A stretch of DNA of 64,000 nucleotides, taken from the NCBI GenBank assembly GCA_024690205.1, contig JAILCX010000004.1, positions 1-64,000 of the forward strand, in the 5' to 3' direction. Positions 1 through 5,961 of the stretch are shown in pieces. Position 1 is the first letter of the stretch. Each line of letters opens with the position of its first letter. Source of the DNA: Lachnospiraceae bacterium. GTDB taxonomy: Bacteria; Bacillota; Clostridia; Lachnospirales; Lachnospiraceae. Under the pieces are notes generated by a model. That model was not told the origin of the DNA and made no database searches. It saw only the letters and a list, made by a program, of their open reading frames with translations. The translations under genes were made by a program, and so were the position numbers.

Positions 1-74
1 TAATTTACCATTTTTTTGCTTTTTAGACAAATCTGTCTTTGGGCTTTTCTTTGTACTTGCATCTTACAAAGAAA

Positions 75-104
75 TTGCCCGGGATGTTCCTCCCAGGCAA
101 TGGC
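75..104 (-). terminator. Attenuator terminator of leader 2, sharing an arm with an antiterminator
   Basis: On the minus strand a 10-bp stem (91-100 with 75-84, one G-U pair, 6-nt loop) is followed by a moderate U-rich stretch. Its 5' arm, extended to 91-104, can instead pair with 172-190, inside the upstream leader ORF: nine consecutive pairs, then a bulge, then TGGC/GCCA. The two hairpins exclude each other, which is the arrangement of a transcription attenuator. The gene it would control lies left of the window. The U-tract is weaker than that of the homologous element in front of metY. Confidence 0.75.
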
Positions 105-131
105 TTTTACGTTAAGATCTGAAATGACAGA

Positions 132-257
132 TCATCTTTCGTGGACGCATGACAAATGAGCCAAACGCCCGGCCACGTTACTTGCCTGGGAGCACAGCAT
201 TCGACACATACACATGCAACACATGTTTGTTTTGTTTACTGAATTTACTGTTCTCAT
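132..257 (-). CDS. Cysteine-rich leader peptide 2 (41 codons)
   Basis: A 41-codon ORF with an AAAGGAG ribosome binding site about 10 nt before its ATG and a TGA stop at 132-134. Six of its residues are Cys, and four of these fall within codons 13-18 (MCCMCMC, with Met interspersed). It shares the pattern M-C-C..R-M-L-x-S-x-A-x-N-x-A-G with the leader before metY, which is also exactly 41 codons long. The segment encoding residues 23-29 forms the 5' arm of the antiterminator. The likely role is to sense charged tRNA-Cys: stalling at codons 13-18 leaves that arm free and permits readthrough into an unseen gene to the left. A stable function for the peptide itself is unlikely. The ORF, RBS and pairing are seen; regulation is inference. 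Confidence 0.8.
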   Translation of the reverse strand: MRTVNSVNKTNMCCMCMCRMLCSQASNVAGRLAHLSCVHER

Positions 258-313
258 TTTGTCTCGTCTCCTTTCGATGATCTTTAAGGTGTTTTATAAC
301 CTTATGGTTCGTT

Positions 314-346
314 ATCTTACACCCTTATTCCTACTATGTCAATAGG
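314..346 (-). promoter_or_regulatory. Promoter with Rrf2-type operator for leader 2
   Basis: The minus strand carries TTGACA (337-342), a 17-bp spacer and TAAGAT (314-319). A CCTA-N9-TAGG inverted repeat (330-346) covers the -35 box. The same arrangement stands before metY and iscS, and the -10 region of the Rrf2 gene has a variant. Transcription would start near 307, about 50 nt before the leader ORF. A repressor bound here would block RNA polymerase. The identity of the regulator as the adjacent Rrf2 protein is inferred. Confidence 0.75.
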
Positions 347-364
347 TAAATAGAAAATTTCTTT

Positions 365-1297
365 TTATTCGTTAAATAATGCTGTTGAGTAGTATCTGTC
401 GCCGCTGTCGGGAAGAAGTGCCACTATCACTTTACCCGCATTTTCGGGTCTTTTTGCAAGTTCTATTGCACCGTGAAGTGCTGCACCCGATGATATTCCT
501 ACAGAGATTCCTTCTTTCTTTGCAAGGAGCTTTGCTGCTGCAAACGCATCGTCACTCTTTGCCCTGAATATCTCATCAAATACTTTTGTGTTTAAAACTT
601 CGGGAACAAATCCCGCACCGATACCCTGGATCTTGTGAGCACCTGCTTTTCCTTCGGAAAGAACGGGCGAATCATCGGGTTCAAGTGCTACGACTTTGAT
701 ATCAGGATTCTGTTCCTTAAGGTACTCTCCTGTTCCCGTTACGGTTCCTCCCGTACCGACACCTGCGATAAAGATATCTACTTTTCCGTCGGTATCGTTC
801 CATATCTCGGGACCGGTTGTTGCCTTATGAACCGCAGGGTTTGCAGGGTTAACAAACTGTCCGGGAATAAATCCTCCGGGGATCTCCTTTGCAAGTTCCT
901 CGGCTTTAGCTATAGCGCCCTTCATGCCCTTTGAACCGTCCGTAAGGACAAGCTCTGCACCGTATGCTTTGAGGATGTTCCTGCGCTCAACGCTCATCGT
1001 CTCGGGCATCGTAAGGATGATGCGGTAACCCTTGGCTGCAGCTATCGAAGCAAGACCTATACCCGTGTTTCCGCTCGTAGGCTCTATTATAACGGAACCT
1101 TCCTTCAAAAGACCCTTGCTTTCGGCATCTTCGATCATAGCCTTTGCGATACGGTCCTTAACGGAACCTGCGGGATTTAAATACTCAAGCTTTACAAGTA
1201 TTGTGGCTTTAAGATCAAGCTCCTTTTCTATGTTTGTCACCTCTACAAGAGGGGTGTTACCTATAAGTCCCAATGTTCCTTTATATATTTTTGACAT
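365..1297 (-). CDS. cysK: Cysteine synthase A (O-acetylserine sulfhydrylase)
   Basis: A PLP enzyme that makes L-cysteine from O-acetylserine and sulfide in the cytoplasm. At 310 residues it has the family length. The PLP lysine is K47 in GSVKDRI. The phosphate and substrate loop PTSGNTG is at about 73-79, [10 protein letters not shown] near 180 binds PLP phosphate, and the SSGAA motif lies near the C-terminus. The start has a strong AAGGAGG box. It lies 68 bp behind metY on the same strand with no terminator visible between, so it is probably co-transcribed from the metY leader promoter. Its substrate would come from the serine acetyltransferase at 30162-31121. In Bacillus a CysK-CymR complex regulates sulfur genes, and the nearby Rrf2 protein makes a similar link conceivable here. 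Confidence 0.95.
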   Translation of the reverse strand: MSKIYKGTLGLIGNTPLVEVTNIEKELDLKATILVKLEYLNPAGSVKDRIAKAMIEDAESKGLLKEGSVIIEPTSGNTGIGLASIAAAKGYRIILTMPETMSVERRNILKAYGAELVLTDGSKGMKGAIAKAEELAKEIPGGFIPGQFVNPANPAVHKATTGPEIWNDTDGKVDIFIAGVGTGGTVTGTGEYLKEQNPDIKVVALEPDDSPVLSEGKAGAHKIQGIGAGFVPEVLNTKVFDEIFRAKSDDAFAAAKLLAKKEGISVGISSGAALHGAIELAKRPENAGKVIVALLPDSGDRYYSTALFNE

Positions 1298-1365
1298 ACT
1301 ATGCCTCCTTTTTAAGATTTTTACCTTATTCTGATACTACTATCATCCGGGCTCTAATGCAAACA

Positions 1366-2646
1366 TCAGATTGCTGCAAATCCTCTTTCAAGATCGGCGA
1401 TTATATCATCGATATGCTCTGTTCCTATAGAAAGACGGATCGTGTTTCTGTTGATGCCCTGATCCTTAAGCTCATCATCGTTAAGCTGTGAGTGAGTTGT
1501 TGAAGCAGGATGGATAACAAGGCTCTTAACATCTGCAACGTTTGCAAGAAGCGAGAATATCTTAAGATTATCGATGAACTTCCACGCTTCATCCTGTCCG
1601 CCCTTTATATCAAAAGTAAAGATAGATGCTCCTCCGTTGGGGAAATATCTTTCATAGAGCGCATGATCGGGATGATCCTGTAAAGAAGGATGGTTAACCT
1701 TTTCTACCTTGGGATGGTTCTTTAAGAACTCAACGACTTTCTTTGTGTTCTCGGCATGTCTTTCAAGTCTCAGCGAAAGAGTCTCAACACCCTGAAGAAG
1801 TAAGAATGCGCTGAAAGGTGCGATCGTAGCTCCGGTATCTCTTAAAAGTATTGCTCTTATGAATGTAACGAAAGCTGCGGGGCCTACTGCATCGTAGAAG
1901 GATACTCCATGGTAGCTGGGGTTGGGATCTGCGATGTTGGGGTACTTTCCGCTTGCCTTCCAGTTGAACTTTCCTGACTCAACGATGATACCGCCGAGGG
2001 TCGTTCCGTGTCCGCCGAGGAACTTTGTAGCTGAATGAACAACTATGTCTGCACCGTGCTCGATGGGACGGATAAGGTAAGGTGTACCGAATGTATTATC
2101 TATTACAAGGGGAAGTCCGTTATCGTGAGCTATTTTAGCGATCGCATCAATATCCGGAATATCACTGTTGGGATTTCCGAGTGTCTCAAGATAGATGGCT
2201 CTGGTATCTTCTTTTATGGCTGCCTTAACTTCCTCAAGGTTATGTGCGTCTACAAATGTTGTGTTTATACCGTACTGAGGAAGCGTATGTGCAAAGAGGT
2301 TATATGTTCCGCCGTAGATAGTCTTTTGTGCTACGATATGTCCTCCGTTTGCAGCGAGTGCTTCGATCGTATATGTGATAGCGGCAGCTCCTGAAGCAAG
2401 TGCCAAAGCAGCACTTCCGCCTTCGAGTGCGGCAACTCTTTTTTCAAGAACATCCTGGGTGGTGTTGGTAAGTCTTCCGTAAATGTTTCCGGCATCTGCA
2501 AGACCGAATCTGTCTGCTGCATGCTTGCTGTTGTGGAACACATAAGAAGTTGTCTGATAAATGGGCACCGCTCTTGAATCTGTTGCGGGATCCGCTTCTT
2601 CCTGTCCTACGTGTAACTGTAATGTTTCAAATTTGTAATCGCTCAT
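1366..2646 (-). CDS. metY: O-acetylhomoserine sulfhydrylase (PLP Cys/Met metabolism family)
   Basis: Makes homocysteine from O-acetylhomoserine and sulfide, the direct sulfhydrylation route to methionine; some members also act on O-acetylserine. The 426-residue length fits the OAH sulfhydrylase subgroup rather than the shorter cystathionine synthases and lyases. The N-terminus FETLQLHVGQ and the repeated GGHGTTLGG-type glycine stretch are typical. The Schiff-base lysine is K208 in SATKFLGG. The start has AAGGAG 9 nt upstream. The gene follows a leader ORF with adjacent Cys codons and a terminator at 2690-2719, so expression is predicted to rise when cysteine is scarce. cysK follows. Confidence 0.93.
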   Translation of the reverse strand: MSDYKFETLQLHVGQEEADPATDSRAVPIYQTTSYVFHNSKHAADRFGLADAGNIYGRLTNTTQDVLEKRVAALEGGSAALALASGAAAITYTIEALAANGGHIVAQKTIYGGTYNLFAHTLPQYGINTTFVDAHNLEEVKAAIKEDTRAIYLETLGNPNSDIPDIDAIAKIAHDNGLPLVIDNTFGTPYLIRPIEHGADIVVHSATKFLGGHGTTLGGIIVESGKFNWKASGKYPNIADPNPSYHGVSFYDAVGPAAFVTFIRAILLRDTGATIAPFSAFLLLQGVETLSLRLERHAENTKKVVEFLKNHPKVEKVNHPSLQDHPDHALYERYFPNGGASIFTFDIKGGQDEAWKFIDNLKIFSLLANVADVKSLVIHPASTTHSQLNDDELKDQGINRNTIRLSIGTEHIDDIIADLERGFAAI

Positions 2647-2689
2647 TGTTTTGTCTCCTTTTTCTTTTGAGTTTTAGTGTTTTGTGGTA

Positions 2690-2727
2690 ATAAAAAAGCC
2701 CGGGATCTTAATCCCGGGCATATGGCT
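2690..2727 (-). terminator. Attenuator terminator of leader 1 before metY, sharing an arm with an antiterminator
   Basis: A perfect 9-bp stem (2698-2706 with 2711-2719, 4-nt loop) is followed on the minus strand by TTTTTTATTA: a strong intrinsic terminator in front of a gene, not behind one. Its 5' arm, read with its flank as 2713-2727, can alternatively pair with 2787-2806 inside the leader ORF: 11 consecutive pairs, then a bulge, then GGCT/AGCC. Formation of that antiterminator destroys the terminator. Confidence 0.85.
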
Positions 2728-2738
2728 TAGATTGAGTA

Positions 2739-2864
2739 TCAACATCGAAAAACATCGGGGCCGAATGATGCGCGATCAAATGCCCCAGCCATATTATATG
2801 CCCGGGAAGATAACATTCGACAACACATGTCTTTGTTAAGTTTGTAAAGAATGCTTTTTAACAT
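2739..2864 (-). CDS. Cysteine-codon leader peptide 1 (41 codons) before metY
   Basis: A 41-codon ORF with TTGGAG 7 nt before its ATG and a TGA at 2739-2741. Residues 13-18 read MCCRML, and the final residue is also Cys. It is homologous to leader 2 at 132-257 in length, Cys placement and the RML-S-A-N-AG pattern. Arm A of the antiterminator (2787-2806) starts about 19 nt downstream of the first Cys codon, so a ribosome stalled there should leave arm A free to pair with 2713-2727 and prevent termination. Ribosomes that read through would mask arm A while the terminator forms. Cysteine-codon leader peptides are known in actinobacteria; I do not know of this family in Clostridia. Confidence 0.85.
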   Translation of the reverse strand: MLKSILYKLNKDMCCRMLSSRAYNMAGAFDRASFGPDVFRC

Positions 2865-2902
2865 TTTTCTGCTCCAAGTTTAAAACGTAAAAGTTTACGG
2901 TT

Positions 2903-2935
2903 ATGTTACTACTATCTGCCTACTGTGTCAATAGG
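2903..2935 (-). promoter_or_regulatory. Promoter with Rrf2-type operator for leader 1-metY-cysK
   Basis: TTGACA (2926-2931), a 17-bp spacer and TAACAT (2903-2908) on the minus strand, with a CCTA-N9-TAGG inverted repeat (2919-2935) across the -35 box. The predicted start near 2896 leaves about 32 nt before the leader ATG. The architecture is identical to the promoters at 314-346 and 4572-4604. Confidence 0.78.
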
Positions 2936-2945
2936 TTTTTAAAAA

Positions 2946-3326
2946 TTATTTTTCACTTTTCTTTTTTTCGTAATCTTCAAGCGCCGAGCGGATAGCTTCT
3001 TCAGCAAGCACCGAGCAATGCATCTTGTAATCCGGAAGTCCGTCAAGGGCCTCGGCAACCGCCTTGTTCGTAAGCTTAAGTGCTTCGCTTACGGGCTGTC
3101 CCTTAATGAGCTCCGTTGCCATTGAGCTTGAGGCGATAGCTGATCCGCATCCGAATGTCTCGAACTTAACATCCTTGATGATCTCATCATCTATTTTAAG
3201 ATACATCTTCATAATGTCTCCGCACTTTGCGTTTCCGACTTCTCCCACCCCGTCGGCATCTTCAATTACCCCGACATTCCTGGGGTTCCTGAAATGATCC
3301 ATTACCTTATCACTGTATAATGCCAT
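2946..3326 (-). CDS. iscU: Fe-S cluster scaffold protein IscU/NifU-like
   Basis: The U-type scaffold on which IscS sulfur and iron are assembled into clusters. From the chosen start it has 126 residues with the three ligand cysteines C35 (in KCGD), C60 (FGCGSAIASS) and C104 (HCSVLAEE), and the conserved Asp after C35. The start MALYSDKV is preferred over an upstream in-frame one because it follows a perfect AAGGAGG and matches the family N-terminus. The gene lies directly behind iscS with a 13-bp gap, the usual clostridial iscS-iscU pair without hscAB or fdx. The DHF/NPRN motif near residue 10 is typical. Confidence 0.94.
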   Translation of the reverse strand: MALYSDKVMDHFRNPRNVGVIEDADGVGEVGNAKCGDIMKMYLKIDDEIIKDVKFETFGCGSAIASSSMATELIKGQPVSEALKLTNKAVAEALDGLPDYKMHCSVLAEEAIRSALEDYEKKKSEK

Positions 3327-3339
3327 AACTGCCTCCTTA

Positions 3340-4527
3340 TCATAAAATGAACTGTTTCTTGCCTGAAACAAGATCTCTCCATATCGGAGAAAAGCTTCTT
3401 AAATACTCAACAACTTCCTTAACGGATTCTATGATGTATTTAACATCATCATCCGTTATGTCCTCACTTAAGCTCAGTCTTAACGATCCGTGAGCCACAT
3501 CATGAACCCTGCCTATTGCCAAAAGCACGTGGCTCGGATCGAGCGATCCCGAGGTGCATGCGCTTCCCGATGATGCCATTATTCCTTTATCATCAAGCAG
3601 CAAAAGAAGTGATTCTCCTTCGATTCCTTCAAAACAGAAATTAACATTTCCGGGAAGTCTTTTATCCCGGTCGCCGTTTAGTGCACAGTGTGGGATCTCA
3701 CTTAATCCTTCTATGAGCGCATCTCTTTTTTTGATGATGATCGCATTGTTCTTTTCCATGTTATCGACCGCGTCCTTAAGGGCATAGGCCATGGCTGCTA
3801 TACCGGGTACGTTTTCGGTTCCCGCTCTTTTTCCGCGTTCCTGGGCTCCGCCGTCTATGATATTAATAAGAGGTACGCCCTTTCTTGCGTAAAGGAATCC
3901 CGTACCTTTCGGGCCATGGAATTTATGAGCCGAAGCCGAGAGCATATCGATATTGTCTGCTTCAACATCTATGGGAAGATGACCTATGGCCTGAACCGCA
4001 TCAGTATGGAATATGACTCCGTACTTTTTGCAGACGGCACCTATCTCCCTTATGGGCTGTATCGTTCCTATCTCGTTATTTGCAAACATCACGGTCACAA
4101 GTGCAGTATCTTCTCTTATTGCCTTTTCAACCTCGTCGGCCGTAACGATACCGTTTTCGTGTACATCAAGCAGCGTGATCTCAAAGCCCTCTCCTTTAAG
4201 ATGGTCAAGTGTATGTAACACCGCATGATGTTCAAAGGCCGTGGAAATGATATGTGTCTTTCCCTTTCTCTTTCCGAAGTATGCCGCGGACCGGATCGCC
4301 TGGTTATCGGCTTCCGATCCTCCTGATGTAAATGTTATTTCTCTTTGATCGGCATTTATGATCTTTGCGATATCCTCTCTTGCTTGTTCAAGCACTTCCT
4401 TTGCTTCCTGCCCTATCGTATACAGGCTTGACGGATTACCGAACGTTTCGCTAAGGTGTTTTATCATAATCTTTGCAGCACCTTCACTTAACTTTGTGGT
4501 AGCTGCATTATCAACATATATGGACAA
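3340..4527 (-). CDS. iscS: Cysteine desulfurase IscS/NifS-like
   Basis: A PLP enzyme that releases sulfur from L-cysteine as a persulfide for Fe-S clusters and thiolation. It has 395 residues. The N-terminal YVDNAATT, the PLP lysine K202 in SAHKFHGPKG and the catalytic Cys C324 in the loop SSGSACTSG mark a group I desulfurase. The start is a TTG with GAAAGGAG 7 nt upstream; the reading frame has no better ATG. It is the first gene behind the operator-bearing promoter at 4572-4604 and is divergent from the Rrf2 gene. It probably also supplies sulfur for MnmA (31193-32263). Confidence 0.95.
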   Translation of the reverse strand: MSIYVDNAATTKLSEGAAKIMIKHLSETFGNPSSLYTIGQEAKEVLEQAREDIAKIINADQREITFTSGGSEADNQAIRSAAYFGKRKGKTHIISTAFEHHAVLHTLDHLKGEGFEITLLDVHENGIVTADEVEKAIREDTALVTVMFANNEIGTIQPIREIGAVCKKYGVIFHTDAVQAIGHLPIDVEADNIDMLSASAHKFHGPKGTGFLYARKGVPLINIIDGGAQERGKRAGTENVPGIAAMAYALKDAVDNMEKNNAIIIKKRDALIEGLSEIPHCALNGDRDKRLPGNVNFCFEGIEGESLLLLLDDKGIMASSGSACTSGSLDPSHVLLAIGRVHDVAHGSLRLSLSEDITDDDVKYIIESVKEVVEYLRSFSPIWRDLVSGKKQFIL

Positions 4528-4571
4528 TGTGGTCTCCTTTCCGGATCTTCGCCTTTACTCTTGCAGGCTTC

Positions 4572-4604
4572 ATTTTAATCCTATTTACCTATCGTGTCAA
4601 TAGG
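4572..4604 (-). promoter_or_regulatory. iscS-iscU promoter with Rrf2-type operator
   Basis: TTGACA (4595-4600), 17 bp, then TAAAAT (4572-4577) on the minus strand. A CCTA-N9-TAGG inverted repeat (4588-4604) overlaps the -35 box. It lies 31 bp from the sister operator in the promoter of the divergent Rrf2 gene, so both directions can be controlled together. Confidence 0.78.
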
Positions 4605-4634
4605 TTTTTAATTTTTGCTTGTATAACCCATTTA

Positions 4635-4651
4635 CCTTGCGGTATAATAGG
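4635..4651 (+). promoter_or_regulatory. Autoregulatory operator and -10 box of the Rrf2 gene
   Basis: CCTT-N9-TAGG, within a wider TTTACCT/AGGTAAA inverted repeat, covers a consensus TATAAT (4643-4648) on the plus strand, about 30 bp before the ATG. A weak TTGTAT 18 bp upstream may serve as the -35 box. The match to the three minus-strand operators suggests autoregulation. Confidence 0.7.
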
Positions 4652-4677
4652 TAAAACAAATCAGAAAGGGGTACCTT

Positions 4678-5073
4678 ATGGTTTCCACAAGAGGGCGATA
4701 CGCCATAAGAGTGATGATAGATCTGGCCGAGAATGACGAAGGCCATTATATCCCATTAAAAGACATTGCCGAAAGACAGGAAATATCAAAAAAATATCTC
4801 GAGATAATAGTTAAAGACATGGTGGCCGGAGGCCTCATCGAAGGGGCATCGGGTAAAGGCGGCGGGTACAAGCTGTGCAGAAAGCCCGAGAAATATAACA
4901 TAGGCGAAGTCATAGAGCTTATGGAAGGCCCTTTATCTTCCGTAGTATGTCTTGCCGATAAGAAATACAAATGCCCGAGAAGAAAATCATGCCAGACTCT
5001 TCCGATGTGGGAAGAATATGATGAAATGGTTCACGATTTCTTTTATAACAAAAAATTAAGCGACCTTTTATAG
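4678..5073 (+). CDS. Rrf2-family transcriptional regulator (IscR/CymR-like)
   Basis: A 131-residue winged-helix repressor. The N-terminus STRGRYAIRVMIDLA and the helix KDIAERQEISKKYLE are classic for Rrf2. C91, C99 and C105 sit where IscR has its three [2Fe-2S] ligands, with slightly altered spacing, so it may sense Fe-S status; CymR-type regulators, which sense cysteine through CysK, lack such a triad. The gene is divergent from iscS-iscU, starts with AAAGGGG as ribosome binding site and ends at a shared bidirectional terminator. CCTW-N9-TAGG sites stand at its own promoter and at three sulfur or Fe-S promoters. The name iscR is likely but not certain. Confidence 0.9.
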   Translation: MVSTRGRYAIRVMIDLAENDEGHYIPLKDIAERQEISKKYLEIIVKDMVAGGLIEGASGKGGGYKLCRKPEKYNIGEVIELMEGPLSSVVCLADKKYKCPRRKSCQTLPMWEEYDEMVHDFFYNKKLSDLL

Positions 5074-5090
5074 GCCGCTTTTTTAATACT
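5055..5090. terminator. Bidirectional terminator between the Rrf2 gene and rsgA
   Basis: A stem of AGCGACC with GGCCGCT (one mismatch) is flanked by a T-run on the plus strand after 5080 and an A-run before 5058, so it can end transcription from both converging genes. It overlaps the last codons of the Rrf2 gene. Confidence 0.7.
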
Positions 5091-5961
5091 TCTGATTGTC
5101 TTTCAATTCTTTATAGAGCGTACAGTAATTATCGTATCTTATCCTGTTGATGTCCCCGTTATCAACGGCTTCCTTTACTCCGCATACGGGCTCCGATATA
5201 TGGGCACATCCTATGAACTTACAGTTTTCTTCATACTTTGCAAACTCGGGATAATACTCTCCCAGTTCTTCTTTTTCTATTCCCGAAAGCCAAAGGGACG
5301 TAAATCCCGGAGTGTCCATTATAAAGGTGTCATCACTTAAGGCAAAAAGCTCGGCATGTCTTGTTGTGTGCTTTCCTCTTTCTATTTTTCTTGATATCTC
5401 TCCGGTTTCCATATTGGCCTGGGGATATAGCGCATTTACTATAGTCGATTTGCCGACACCCGAAGGGCCTGCGATGACGGTTGTCTTTCCTTTAAGGACC
5501 TTCTTTATATCGTTAAGGCCTTTTTCCATCTTGCCGCTTACAAAGATGACCTTACATCCGCATCCTTCATAAGCATTCTTTAATAAAGTTACATCGTCAT
5601 CTTCTGCTATGTCGAGCTTGTTAAAGCACACGACCGTCGGAATGTCCTGCTGTTGCATAGAAATAAGAAAGCGGTCAAGCAGATTGTAGTTGGGTGCGGG
5701 CTTTGTAATGGCAAAGATGATCATTGCCTGGTCAATATTAGCTGAAGAAGGCCTTATCAGGGCATTTTGACGCTCCAGGATCGATGTGATGTTTCCCGTC
5801 TTTTCTTCTTTGCTTATTATTTCTATTTTAACGTTGTCTCCGACCAGAGGCTTAATGCCCTCTTTGCGAAAAACACCCTTGGCCTTGCATTCAACAAGAC
5901 CAAGGGGTGTATGTACATAATAAAAACCTGCTATCCCTTTGATAATCTTTCCGTTCATCAT
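5083..5961 (-). CDS. rsgA: Ribosome small subunit-dependent GTPase RsgA
   Basis: A circularly permuted GTPase that checks late maturation of the 30S subunit. It has 292 residues: an N-terminal OB fold, then the G motifs in permuted order, G4 NKLD (114-117), G1 GPSGVGKS (165-172) and G3 DTPG (216-219). The C-terminal zinc site is C247, C252, H254, C260, all present. The start overlaps the prkC stop, so it is translated as the last gene of the def-fmt-rsmB-rlmN-stp-prkC-rsgA run, the common Firmicutes order. Confidence 0.96.
   Translation of the reverse strand: MMNGKIIKGIAGFYYVHTPLGLVECKAKGVFRKEGIKPLVGDNVKIEIISKEEKTGNITSILERQNALIRPSSANIDQAMIIFAITKPAPNYNLLDRFLISMQQQDIPTVVCFNKLDIAEDDDVTLLKNAYEGCGCKVIFVSGKMEKGLNDIKKVLKGKTTVIAGPSGVGKSTIVNALYPQANMETGEISRKIERGKHTTRHAELFALSDDTFIMDTPGFTSLWLSGIEKEELGEYYPEFAKYEENCKFIGCAHISEPVCGVKEAVDNGDINRIRYDNYCTLYKELKDNQKY

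Noticed and set aside
2690-2935. SAM riboswitch or T-box in front of metY
   Set aside because: No SAM-I core (kink-turn, CCGGCAACC-like segment) and no T-box AGGGTGG sequence or specifier stem are visible. A translated leader ORF with alternative hairpins explains the conserved parts better.
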